From: Virgibacillus doumboii
Lineage (GTDB): Bacteria > Bacillota > Bacilli > Bacillales > Amphibacillaceae
Assembly (NCBI RefSeq): GCF_902806455.1
Contig: NZ_CADCWQ010000001.1
Location: forward strand, 1,922,001-1,986,000
Direction: 5' to 3'
DNA length: 64,000 nucleotides
Each line of letters starts with the position of its first letter. The stretch's first letter is position 1. The notes beneath the pieces were generated by a model. The model was given only the letters and a program-made list of their open reading frames with translations, did not search any database and was not told the DNA's origin. Positions 28,669-36,806 of the stretch are shown here, in pieces. Position numbers and translations under genes: made by a program.

Positions 28669-29091
28669 CTACTGCAAAATTTTATTAACTGTGTAAACTT
28701 CGGTAATATTGCCTTCTGTCATAACCTTATTCAGTTCCAACTGAACAACATCTTCCAAATTGGATAACCCTGTCTTAAAATCTTCTTCACTCATTTTGGA
28801 AAGTTCTTTTATTAAAATGTTTTTCAGCTGAAATTCCCGCTTTTGGACTTCTTCCTTGGCATCCTTGCTGTCCGTTATAATTTGAAATTGAATTCGTACA
28901 AAACTCCCATTTTGTAAATCGGTAGTAATTTCTGATGTCTTGTACGAGTTTTCCACAATCTCATCAATTGATTGGGCGCTGCCGCTGTTTTTATCACCTG
29001 TAAAATTTAACACGATAATAAGCGCAGCTACACCTGCCAGTAAAAGTATTGCTAAAGAAGTCAGCATTGTTTTACCCAGTCTACTGCTCAT
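28669..29091 (-). CDS. fliL: Flagellar basal body-associated protein FliL
   Basis: Single-pass membrane protein near the stator that supports motor torque. 140 residues: a short cytoplasmic head, membrane helix ~8-29 ([20 protein letters not shown]), and a periplasm-side FliL domain with [34 protein letters not shown] and [16 protein letters not shown]. Its ATG lies inside the end of flbD (11-nt overlap), so it is coupled to it. Confidence 0.94.
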   Translation of the reverse strand: MSSRLGKTMLTSLAILLLAGVAALIIVLNFTGDKNSGSAQSIDEIVENSYKTSEITTDLQNGSFVRIQFQIITDSKDAKEEVQKREFQLKNILIKELSKMSEEDFKTGLSNLEDVVQLELNKVMTEGNITEVYTVNKILQ

Positions 29092-29302
29092 TTACATCAC
29101 CTGCCTCATTAAACCATCCATTTAATCCAATCTTCCGGTAATAATCTGTCACTAAAGCTGTAACATCGGATTCAGCGTCTCTGACAACAAGTTTTTTACC
29201 ATTCATTAATGTAATTGTCGTATCCGGATGTGATTGAATCTGCTCAATCATAATTGCGTTTAATGTAAAAACTTCCCCATTCAGCCTTGTAAGCTTTATC
29301 AT
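29081..29302 (-). CDS. swrD: FlbD/SwrD family flagellar protein
   Basis: 73 residues, FlbD family (YlzI/SwrD in B. subtilis, where loss reduces flagellar torque and swarming). Begins [20 protein letters not shown] and has [16 protein letters not shown], the family core. No Shine-Dalgarno sequence lies in the 8 nt between the ATG and a strong hairpin at 29311-29337, which is unusual next to its neighbours. Lies between flgE and fliL. Confidence 0.93.
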   Translation of the reverse strand: MIKLTRLNGEVFTLNAIMIEQIQSHPDTTITLMNGKKLVVRDAESDVTALVTDYYRKIGLNGWFNEAGDVNEQ

Positions 29303-29310
29303 AGTTTGGC

Positions 29311-29337
29311 GGGAGTGCTCAACACGGGAGCACTCCC
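29311..29337 (-). other. Intra-operon hairpin before swrD
   Basis: Perfect 10-bp stem (GGGAGTGCTC at 29311 with GAGCACTCCC at 29328), 7-nt loop. On the transcript it follows the flgE stop and ends 8 nt before the swrD ATG. No U-run follows, so it is more likely an mRNA-stability, processing or translation-control element than a terminator. Confidence 0.65.
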
Positions 29338-29349
29338 TACCCCCTTAAT

Positions 29350-30261
29350 CTATCGTTTTAGATTTACAAGCTCCTGCAGAATTTCATCTGATGTTGTAAT
29401 GATTCTCGTATTTGCCTGGAAACCACGCTGTGCAGTAATCATCTCGGTAAATGCTGAAGCAAGGTCAACATTGGACATTTCGAGAGCACCGCTGACTATG
29501 GATGCTGAACCATCTGTTTCAGGGGCAACTAAACCATTATTATCGTTTTCAACCAATCCGGCATTGGGAGTATTCAAATATAAATTGCTTCCAGCCTTTT
29601 GAAGGCCACCGGGATTGGAAAAGTTAGCTAAAGCAACTTGTCCTGCTACTCGATTATTGCCATTTGCATCAATATAATTCACGATACCATTTGTTTGAAC
29701 ACTAAAGCTTTGGGCATCTTCAGGGATATTTAATGCAGAAATGTTCCCCTCCTGGATATTACCTGAATCATCTGCGGCATAACCCATAAGGTATAGTCCA
29801 TCAGGATTCACAACATTTCCATTTGTATCCAGATAAAAATTACCCGCACGTGTGTAAGAAACGTTTGAGTCTTCTAAGCTAATTAAATCGATTTCGTTAG
29901 TATTATTTGGTACAAAACCATTCTGATCATCCCTTACAATATCACTCGCAACAACAAACATCCCATCGCCCTCAAGCTGAAAATCGAGCGTTCTGTTTGT
30001 TGTCTGACGAAAGCCTTGTGTATGAATGTTATCGATTGACCCTGTCTGTGAACCTAAACCAATCTGTGCCGGGTTAACACCGCCACGTGTAGCGGTTGGC
30101 CCCTGTGCACCTGATGACATTTGACTCATCATATCCTGGAAGGTTACTCGGCCTTTCTTAAAACCTACCGTATTCACATTGGCAATATTGTTACCAATAA
30201 CATCTAACTTTGTCTGAAATCCTTTCATTCCGGAAATACCTGCGTACATTGAACGTAACAT
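29350..30261 (-). CDS. flgE: Flagellar hook protein FlgE
   Basis: Forms the hook joining basal body and filament; exported through the type III apparatus. 303 residues. The N-terminal rod/hook signature is MLRSMYAGISGMKGFQTKLD then VIGNNIANVNTVGFKKGRVT. Central D1/D2 repeats follow, and the C-terminal helix has NVDLASAFTEMITAQRGFQA. No Cys, as expected for an exported flagellar protein. The B. subtilis gene in this position was once called flgG and is the true hook gene. Confidence 0.93.
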   Translation of the reverse strand: MLRSMYAGISGMKGFQTKLDVIGNNIANVNTVGFKKGRVTFQDMMSQMSSGAQGPTATRGGVNPAQIGLGSQTGSIDNIHTQGFRQTTNRTLDFQLEGDGMFVVASDIVRDDQNGFVPNNTNEIDLISLEDSNVSYTRAGNFYLDTNGNVVNPDGLYLMGYAADDSGNIQEGNISALNIPEDAQSFSVQTNGIVNYIDANGNNRVAGQVALANFSNPGGLQKAGSNLYLNTPNAGLVENDNNGLVAPETDGSASIVSGALEMSNVDLASAFTEMITAQRGFQANTRIITTSDEILQELVNLKR

Positions 30262-30344
30262 TTAATTACTCCCCTTCATTGGTTATAAACTTATAAGCTA
30301 TATCAATCAGTCAATAGCTTTAAGGCCTCCCAATCGGGTCCAGC

Positions 30345-30719
30345 CTATTCGTTTATTAAAATGGTTCCATTAATATTTGTAAAAATTCTGCTTGTCGCTT
30401 CTGCTTTATTCATCGCTGTTACAACTGTATTATTTTTAGCACTTACCAGCAGCGCCGCATCATCTGTAAGAACAAGTGAATCAGTTACACCTTTTTGTTT
30501 CGCCTCAACCATTTTCTGTGAAATTTCCTGCCACTGTTTTTCATTGATTGTGATATTTCTTTCCGTTAATCTTTCTTGCGCATGTTTACTGACTTTTAGT
30601 TCCTGAACACCGGCCAATACATCTTTAAAGCTGGCTGTTTCACTTTTATGATCAGGTTTCTTCACATTAGGCAATGGCATAGAGTGATGCTGGTTTAATT
30701 GATGTATACGGTGATCCAT
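30345..30719 (-). CDS. Flagellar operon protein, TIGR02530 family
   Basis: 124 residues; conserved protein found between flgD and flgE in many Firmicutes fla operons. The C-terminal two thirds carries KVSKHAQERLTERNITINEK, WQEISQKMVEAKQKGV, SLVLTDDAALLVSAKNNTVV and TNINGTILIN, the recognisable family core. Function not well established. I start at ATG 30719 (MDHRIHQLNQHH): GGAAGTGAG sits 5 nt before it at the flgD end, whereas the upstream in-frame start at 30737 is inside flgD. Confidence 0.85.
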   Translation of the reverse strand: MDHRIHQLNQHHSMPLPNVKKPDHKSETASFKDVLAGVQELKVSKHAQERLTERNITINEKQWQEISQKMVEAKQKGVTDSLVLTDDAALLVSAKNNTVVTAMNKAEATSRIFTNINGTILINE

Positions 30720-30720
30720 A

Positions 30721-31224
30721 TTACTCACTTCCTTCATCAGGACTCGGACCTAAATCGTCGCCACTTTTGCCAGTGGCTGTACTTGCATTTGGATCACTTA
30801 CCTGTGTGATAGAATCAGCATAAATCTTTTCACCACTTTCAAGTTCCAGAACAGCCCAGCCTTCATGTTGACTCACCGCAATTACATTACTCGTTTCAAT
30901 ATCCAGCTTTTCGCCGGTTTCCTCGTCATACGCTTGGTAGGAAACTTCCTTACCTATCATGTGGCTGTATTGGAGAATTGGTGATACCGTCTGACTTTGC
31001 ACCAGTCTGTCGATGGATTTTGTCATGTTCATCATTTGTTCAAGCGATGAAAATGATGCCATTTGTGATATGAATTCGGTGTTCTTCATCGGACTTGTTG
31101 GATCCTGATGCTGCAGTTGGGTCATCAATATTTTCAAAAAATCATCTTTACCCAGATCCGGGCTTGGTGTCCGTACAGTTGATGGTTGATTACTTAAATA
31201 GAGTGACGGATCTATCGTTGGCAC
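30721..31224 (-). CDS. flgD: Hook-capping scaffold protein FlgD
   Basis: Cap that directs polymerisation of FlgE during hook growth. The N-terminal export/capping domain is LGKDDFLKILMTQLQHQDPT followed by SPMKNTEFISQMASFSSLEQ; the later part (ILQYSHMIGKEVSYQAYDE) matches Bacillus FlgD. About 167 residues, shorter than the enterobacterial form, as is usual in Bacilli. I favour GTG 31224, 5 nt after AGGTGA; GTG 31233 directly after the fliK stop is the alternative. Confidence 0.93.
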   Translation of the reverse strand: MPTIDPSLYLSNQPSTVRTPSPDLGKDDFLKILMTQLQHQDPTSPMKNTEFISQMASFSSLEQMMNMTKSIDRLVQSQTVSPILQYSHMIGKEVSYQAYDEETGEKLDIETSNVIAVSQHEGWAVLELESGEKIYADSITQVSDPNASTATGKSGDDLGPSPDEGSE

Positions 31225-31233
31225 TTTTTTCAC

Positions 31234-32625
31234 CTACACTTTCTCATTCATTAAAGCTTTTTGAAATTGTGACTCAAAATCTTCGTCCGAATGATTATCA
31301 TCATTCTGTTCAGAGTGATTTGAATCCCCCTGGTCTTGTCCGTCCATTGATTGTTCTTCCTGTTCACTTTGGTAGCTTTGAGCCTGCTGTGATGTTACTT
31401 CCTGTTTTTCCACAACTACCTGCTGTGGTGAAAACATATTTTTCAGTTGATGCATATTTGCCTCAAGCATTTCCTTTGCTGCATGAGAGGTAACCATTAT
31501 TTTTACAGTCATTTCCCCGTTTATTTGGGTTAACTTGACCATCATGTCTCCCAGATTTTCAGGACGTAATGTTATATTTAGCTGTGAAGTCCCGTTTTGC
31601 ATCGTTAAAAACCTGCTTGTTTTCATCACCTTTTGGAACTGTTCAATCAGTTGTTGACCAGCTTGTTGGGTGGTTTGGTTCTGGTTCATATGGATAGCAT
31701 ACTGTTCAACTTTCGATAATGGTACCGATGATGTAAATGTCATGGACTGCTGTGCAGTTGTTGAATCCATTTTCGCCTGATTACTCACTGCATGCTGAAG
31801 CCATTTTGTTACATCGGTAGTTGTCACTTTTGCACTGGTATTATACTGTTGTTTCACTGCAAGCTGATTTCTTTTTTGATACGCTTGTAAAAGTTCTTTC
31901 CATATTGCCTGCTCTTTACTGTTATTCTGCAATGAACCCGGGACCATGTTTGATTGCGTATTAAACTTTTTCTCCAATGCACTCCATTGCTCCAGTAATT
32001 TCAATAATGCCGGTGCAGTTTTTGTCAAACTTTTTTGGTCGGTAATTTGTGATATCAGTTTTTCTGCTTTAGCTAATAAACCTTCTAACTGCTTTTGAAG
32101 TGTCTTGTCATTCATTATTTCAGGTGCTGCCTGATTGAAAAAAACAAGTTGTGTGGCATTCATTTCTGAATTAGTTGACACTTCTGCTTTACTTCCCTGA
32201 CCTGCAGCCACTTTCTCCATTATCTTCGCCAGCGCTTGTACTGCTTCTTTCGTTGTCTGACTATCCTGTTTCATGACAATACTGCCAAATGTATCTTCCA
32301 GAATTTTAAGTGCTTCTTCTGACGCTGAATTACCTTGCCCTGTTGCAATACTGCTGAATATTCCTTCCAGTATTTTCATTGCATGTTCCTTTGATATTTC
32401 AGTACCTGCTAGCTGTTTAATCTTACTGGAAGACATTAACATGTTTATCAGGGTCATCTTTACTTGTGTTTCATTTTGATTATTTTTAATAACGCCTGCA
32501 TTTAAGCTGGTTATAAGATTCTGGAAAACTGTCTGTTTATCTGCCGGCATACCCTTGCTGGAATGTTGTGGCAAGTTACCTTTTGTCAGCATAACCTGTT
32601 GAAAAATCATTCCGATCGCATTCAA
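31234..32625 (-). CDS. fliK: Flagellar hook-length control protein FliK
   Basis: Secreted ruler that measures hook length and triggers the FlhB switch. 463 residues: a long Gln/Thr/Lys-rich N-terminal part, then the C-terminal Flg_hook domain (~350-425) with LNITLRPENLGDMMVKLTQI and EMTVKIMVTSHAAKEMLEAN, and an acidic Ser/Asp/His tail. I start at TTG 32625 (MNAIGMIFQQ): AAGGGGGGTGA lies 3-4 nt upstream, inside the longer frame that begins at 32643. Low conservation outside the C-domain is normal. Confidence 0.92.
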   Translation of the reverse strand: MNAIGMIFQQVMLTKGNLPQHSSKGMPADKQTVFQNLITSLNAGVIKNNQNETQVKMTLINMLMSSSKIKQLAGTEISKEHAMKILEGIFSSIATGQGNSASEEALKILEDTFGSIVMKQDSQTTKEAVQALAKIMEKVAAGQGSKAEVSTNSEMNATQLVFFNQAAPEIMNDKTLQKQLEGLLAKAEKLISQITDQKSLTKTAPALLKLLEQWSALEKKFNTQSNMVPGSLQNNSKEQAIWKELLQAYQKRNQLAVKQQYNTSAKVTTTDVTKWLQHAVSNQAKMDSTTAQQSMTFTSSVPLSKVEQYAIHMNQNQTTQQAGQQLIEQFQKVMKTSRFLTMQNGTSQLNITLRPENLGDMMVKLTQINGEMTVKIMVTSHAAKEMLEANMHQLKNMFSPQQVVVEKQEVTSQQAQSYQSEQEEQSMDGQDQGDSNHSEQNDDNHSDEDFESQFQKALMNEKV

Positions 32626-32659
32626 TTTATCACCCCCCTTCAAGCATTTCTTTTACAAC

Positions 32660-33262
32660 TCACTCTGTACTGTTTACAAATAACTGCGTTAATTCTGCTG
32701 CACTCTCCGGCTCCATTGCTTCCAGAATTCCGCCCCGCACATCATTAGGTAGATTTTTAAGAATGGAGACGGATAAACCCTGCTCCATGTTTTGAATGAT
32801 TTGTGCCGCCTGTTCATTATCCATATCCTTAAAGGACGATGATATGGATTGGATCGAACTGTCTTCGGAAGTATCACTTGTTTCCTCGGAATCAGTTGTT
32901 TCACTCTCGTCTGAATTATTTTTCTCGAGTTTTACGATTTCCTGTTCCAGTTCATTTATCGTCGATTCCAGACTGGATACTTTCTGGTCCAGTTGAGCGA
33001 TTTCCTCGTCCTTCATTGCGATGGTATCCTGATATTTCTTCTCGGATCGCTGTTCATCCTTTTCCTTTTCAGTGGTTATCACTTCAGATAAAAAGGGGAT
33101 GTTGTTACCAGTATTTTTTGCCCAGCCCATCACATCGACTCCAGCAACTGTAAAAATGATGACAGTAAGAGTTGCAGCAACAATTAACGGAATTACAATT
33201 GCGAATAAAAACCACAAAACCGGATTCGTTTTCTCTTTTTGTTTTTTTATATCTTTTGCCAT
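32660..33262 (-). CDS. ylxF: YlxF / MotE-like membrane coiled-coil protein
   Basis: 200 residues between fliJ and fliK. One membrane helix (about 16-39, VLWFLFAIVIPLIVAATLTV), a long coiled coil (~75-120, rich in Glu, Lys and Leu), an acidic Ser/Thr linker, and a C-terminal MgtE-N-like helical domain with MDNEQAAQIIQNMEQGLSVS and ILKNLPNDVRGGILEAM. That C-domain is shared with MotE, a stator chaperone in other bacteria. The role in Bacillus is unclear. I start at ATG 33262; a GTG at 33271 is also in frame. Confidence 0.85.
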   Translation of the reverse strand: MAKDIKKQKEKTNPVLWFLFAIVIPLIVAATLTVIIFTVAGVDVMGWAKNTGNNIPFLSEVITTEKEKDEQRSEKKYQDTIAMKDEEIAQLDQKVSSLESTINELEQEIVKLEKNNSDESETTDSEETSDTSEDSSIQSISSSFKDMDNEQAAQIIQNMEQGLSVSILKNLPNDVRGGILEAMEPESAAELTQLFVNSTE

Positions 33263-33267
33263 ACCGT

Positions 33268-33714
33268 TCACCCATTTTTCTGGTTTAAATATTGCTGAAT
33301 CGAAGCTTCATCCATTATTGCTTTCTCATTCTTTTTAAGAAGTTCTTCATTCTCCTGATTTCGATGTTCAATTATCTTTTCAAACTTCTTTACTTCAACA
33401 TGAGCACTGGTTAAGTTCCCATGTTTCGTTTCCATTTCATTTCTGGCGTTTTGCACCTCGTGCTGCAACTGCATAATTTGCTTATTCAACGTTTCAATAT
33501 ATGCAACCTGCTCTCTGATTTTATCAATTGCCGTAGTTTGACCCAGATAACTTTCATATGATTCCTCGGCTATTTCTTTTTTTCTCAGCAGGTTATATAA
33601 CTGTGTAGCAATTTCCTCAAAAAAATCAATGGATTGTTGATACGCTTTTTGTGCATCTTTCTTTTCACTTTCACGTACATGTAAAATTTTCGATAATGCA
33701 ACTGTTCCAGCCAT
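33268..33714 (-). CDS. fliJ: Flagellar export protein FliJ
   Basis: Coiled-coil stalk that connects the FliI ATPase ring to the FlhA gate. 148 residues, predicted almost entirely helical with heptad spacing throughout (KKDAQKAYQQSIDFFEEIAT and KIREQVAYIETLNKQIMQLQ are typical). ATG 33714 overlaps the fliI stop by one base (TGATG) and is preceded by GGAGGGATTT. Identification is by length, coiled coil and position after fliI. Confidence 0.9.
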   Translation of the reverse strand: MAGTVALSKILHVRESEKKDAQKAYQQSIDFFEEIATQLYNLLRKKEIAEESYESYLGQTTAIDKIREQVAYIETLNKQIMQLQHEVQNARNEMETKHGNLTSAHVEVKKFEKIIEHRNQENEELLKKNEKAIMDEASIQQYLNQKNG

Positions 33715-35027
33715 CAAATCCCTCCATTAAGCAGCTTTTGCATCAGAACAATGGAATCTTCCAACGTATGATATTCAAATATATCCTGTTTCAAATACGC
33801 CTGTATTTTAGGGTGATATGAAATTGCTTTATCAATTTCCTGATTCGTACCCCGTTTATACGCACCTATCTGAATTAATTCATTATTTTCTTCATATGTA
33901 GCCATCAGTGACCTGATAACCTGAGCTGTTTCCCTATGCTCATTGCTGGTAATTTGTGGCATTACCCTGCTGATAGACTTTAATATGTTGATCGCAGGAA
34001 AGTGTCCCTGCTCAGCCAGCTTCCGGTCCAGTATGAAATGCCCATCCAATATGCCGCGTACAGTGTCAGCAATAGGCTCGTTCATATCATCACCATCAAC
34101 CAGTACGGTGTAAAAAGCTGTAATTGTACCATGTTCGCTTGTTCCTGTTCGTTCGAGTAACTTGGGTAGTAAGGCGAATACAGAAGGTGTATAACCCTTC
34201 GTTGTTGGCGGTTCACCTGTAGCAAGACCAACTTCCCTTTGCGCCATCGCCACCCGTGTAACAGAGTCCATCATCAGGTTCACCTGAAAGCCCTGGTCCC
34301 GAAAGTATTCACTAATCGCTGTAGCGGTATATGCTCCTTTAATTCGCATTAAGGCCGGTTGATCGGACGTTGCCACCACTACAATAGATTTTTTCAAACC
34401 CTCTACGCCAAGATCACTTTCAAGGAACTCCCTGACTTCCCTTCCCCGCTCTCCAATTAGGGCGATGACATTTATATCTGCACTGCTGTTACGGGCAATC
34501 ATCCCAAGCAATGTACTTTTACCAACACCACTACCTGCAAAAATTCCGATTCGCTGTCCCTTTCCTACCGTCAATAATGAATCTATTGATTTGACTCCCA
34601 CTTGAATCGGTTCTGAGATGGGAGCGCGTGATAGTGGATTTGGCGGTGACTGTTCGGTTAAATAATTGGATAATCCTTTAGGAAGCTTCGAGTTATCCAA
34701 GCTATTCCCCAGTGAATCAACCACTTTTCCGACCAGACCGCGTCCAATTTTTACCGACAAGGCCCCACCTGTGGACTCTACCAGACAACCCGGTCCGATT
34801 TCGGTTACTTGCCCATACGGCATAAGGATAATTTTTTCTTTATTAAAACCAACGACTTCACTTAGGACAGGTTTTTTATTACTAGAGCTATGAATCAGGC
34901 AAACTTCACCAATATTTGCTTCCGGCCCCTGTGACTCGATCATGAGACCTACAACCCGCAAAACCATTCCATAGCGTTTTAACGTATCAGCCTTATCAAT
35001 TGCATCGAAATATTTTGCTAATGTCAT
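33714..35027 (-). CDS. fliI: Flagellum-specific ATP synthase FliI
   Basis: Hexameric export ATPase related to F1-beta. 437 residues with Walker A AGSGVGKST at 164-172, VIALIGERGREVREFLES, Walker B VNLMMDSVTRVAMAQREV and the GEPPTTKGYTPSVFALLP stretch. It is regulated by FliH and docks FliJ. Its start overlaps the fliH stop by 4 nt. Confidence 0.96.
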   Translation of the reverse strand: MTLAKYFDAIDKADTLKRYGMVLRVVGLMIESQGPEANIGEVCLIHSSSNKKPVLSEVVGFNKEKIILMPYGQVTEIGPGCLVESTGGALSVKIGRGLVGKVVDSLGNSLDNSKLPKGLSNYLTEQSPPNPLSRAPISEPIQVGVKSIDSLLTVGKGQRIGIFAGSGVGKSTLLGMIARNSSADINVIALIGERGREVREFLESDLGVEGLKKSIVVVATSDQPALMRIKGAYTATAISEYFRDQGFQVNLMMDSVTRVAMAQREVGLATGEPPTTKGYTPSVFALLPKLLERTGTSEHGTITAFYTVLVDGDDMNEPIADTVRGILDGHFILDRKLAEQGHFPAINILKSISRVMPQITSNEHRETAQVIRSLMATYEENNELIQIGAYKRGTNQEIDKAISYHPKIQAYLKQDIFEYHTLEDSIVLMQKLLNGGI

Positions 35028-35791
35028 TGGCTACTCTCCATACTGCTTTCAAGCAGAACTTTTCGTAGTTCCTCCAGTTGTGTATCAATACTGCAGTCAA
35101 TCCGTCCAAACGGATGTTCAATGAAACAACTGTCTTCCTCTAAATCCTCATTTACGTAAATAGACAGGTTTGTTTCTTTTCCTGCAAGACGGGAGATTTC
35201 CTCTTTCTGCTGCATAACCAGATTATAATGATCCGGGTGTACAAAAATGGAAACTTTCGGTTGGTTTTTAACTTCCCTGACAGCTGTATTGACGATTGTG
35301 ATAAAAGTTTCCGGATTGCTGCTTAAATCTTTTTTTATGATTTTTTCTGCAACGTGTACAGCAAGCTCCAAAATTGTTTCTTCACTTTGTTCAATCGTAG
35401 AATGATAATCTTTCGTTGCGGATTCCACAATTTTGTTTGCATCCTTTATTAACTGCTTGTATTGATCAAGACTTTCCTGTTTTCCGAGTTCAAACCCTTC
35501 TTTATAACCTGTTTCTTTAGCCTCTTCGATATATTGCTGTTTTTCTGTTTTCCAGTTTTCTTTTGCCTCTTCTATCTGAGCATTCGTTTGATCGACAAGG
35601 GTTGATTGCTGTTCCTTTATCTTTTGCAGTTCTTCTTTTGCTTGCTCGATATCAGCCAGGACATTGTTACGTGTATCTTCCTGAGATTCATCTGATGAAG
35701 TAGAATTGTCCTGAATATCTGCCATAATCGGTCTTACTTTTATTTGTTTAGCCTTCAATGTACTTGAGTGATTTGAATAAATGTTAGACAA
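35024..35791 (-). CDS. fliH: Flagellar assembly protein FliH
   Basis: Negative regulator and anchor of the FliI ATPase. 255 residues: Ser/Asp-rich start, a long helical coiled coil (~60-130, including NAQIEEAKENWKTEKQQYIE), then a C-terminal domain with LAVHVAEKIIKKDLSSNPET and SIFVHPDHYNLVMQQK, typical of FliH/YscL. TTG 35791 is preceded 8 nt upstream by GGAGGTGA, so I use it instead of the GTG at 35812 that lies before that site. Overlaps fliG by 8 nt. Confidence 0.9.
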   Translation of the reverse strand: MSNIYSNHSSTLKAKQIKVRPIMADIQDNSTSSDESQEDTRNNVLADIEQAKEELQKIKEQQSTLVDQTNAQIEEAKENWKTEKQQYIEEAKETGYKEGFELGKQESLDQYKQLIKDANKIVESATKDYHSTIEQSEETILELAVHVAEKIIKKDLSSNPETFITIVNTAVREVKNQPKVSIFVHPDHYNLVMQQKEEISRLAGKETNLSIYVNEDLEEDSCFIEHPFGRIDCSIDTQLEELRKVLLESSMESSQ

Positions 35792-36794
35792 TAATGTCGT
35801 CACCTCCACCACGGGCTATGACAATTTCACCAATTTCCTCGAGGCGGCGGATTGCTCCAACAATTCTTGTCTGTGCTTCTTCAACGTCACGTAAACGGAC
35901 TGGACCCATAAATTCCATTTCTTCCTTGAACGTTTCGGCCATTCGCTGGGACATGTTTTTAAAGACAACTTCTTTAACTTCATCACTGGCAACTTTAAGT
36001 GAAAGTCTGAGATCTTCATTTTCCACTTCCCGGATAACCCGCTGGATGGCACGATTGTCAAGTACAACAATATCTTCAAAGACAAACATGCGTTTTTTGA
36101 TTTCTTCTGCCAACTCAGGGTCCTGTATTTCGAGTGTATCAAGTATCGTTCTTTCTGTACTGCGGTCAACCCCATTCAGCACTTCTACGACAGCCTGAAT
36201 ACCACCTGTTTGTGTGTAGTCCTCAGTGAGTGACGAAGATATTTTGCGTTCCAGCACTTGTTCCACCTGACTGATAATTTCAGGTGAGGTGGAATCCATT
36301 GTTGCGATTCGTTTGGCGACTTCAGCCTGCATTTCCTGCGGCAGCTCGGATAAAATCTGGCCAGCCTGTTCTGAGTCCAAATAGGATAATACAAGCGCAA
36401 TTGTTTGCGGATGTTCATTTTGAATAAAATTCAATACCTGCTGTGCATCTGCTTTGCGTGCAAAATCAAAAGGTCTAACCTGTAATGATGATGTAAGGCG
36501 TTCGATAATACTAGTTGCTTCCTGTTGTCCAAATGCCTTTTCAAGAACTGTTTTGGCATAGCCGATTCCACCTTGTGAAATGTAATCCTGTGCTAATGCA
36601 ATTTGGTGGAATTGATCAAGCACATCCTCTTTCGTACCTGATTCCACTTTTTTGACTGAAGAAATTTCCAGACTCAACTTTTCAATTTCTTCCTCCGACA
36701 AATGCTTGTAAACTTGTGCTGATACATCCGGACCCAGGGAGATTAAGAGAATTGCTGCTTTTTGTTTGCCTGTAAGTTCTGTTTGTCTAGCCAT
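35784..36794 (-). CDS. fliG: Flagellar motor switch protein FliG
   Basis: Rotor protein that contacts MotA and the MS-ring. 336 residues: N-domain with LTGKQKAAILLISLGPDVSA and HLSEEEIEKLSLEISSVK; middle armadillo domain with FIQNEHPQTIALVLSYLDSE and GQILSELPQEMQAEVAKR; C-domain with MFVFEDIVVLDNRAIQRVIR and the torque helix (DEVKEVVFKNMSQRMAETFK). Ribosome site AAGGGGGTCTTTGA. Confidence 0.97.
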   Translation of the reverse strand: MARQTELTGKQKAAILLISLGPDVSAQVYKHLSEEEIEKLSLEISSVKKVESGTKEDVLDQFHQIALAQDYISQGGIGYAKTVLEKAFGQQEATSIIERLTSSLQVRPFDFARKADAQQVLNFIQNEHPQTIALVLSYLDSEQAGQILSELPQEMQAEVAKRIATMDSTSPEIISQVEQVLERKISSSLTEDYTQTGGIQAVVEVLNGVDRSTERTILDTLEIQDPELAEEIKKRMFVFEDIVVLDNRAIQRVIREVENEDLRLSLKVASDEVKEVVFKNMSQRMAETFKEEMEFMGPVRLRDVEEAQTRIVGAIRRLEEIGEIVIARGGGDDIIV

Positions 36795-36806
36795 TCAAAG
36801 ACCCCC

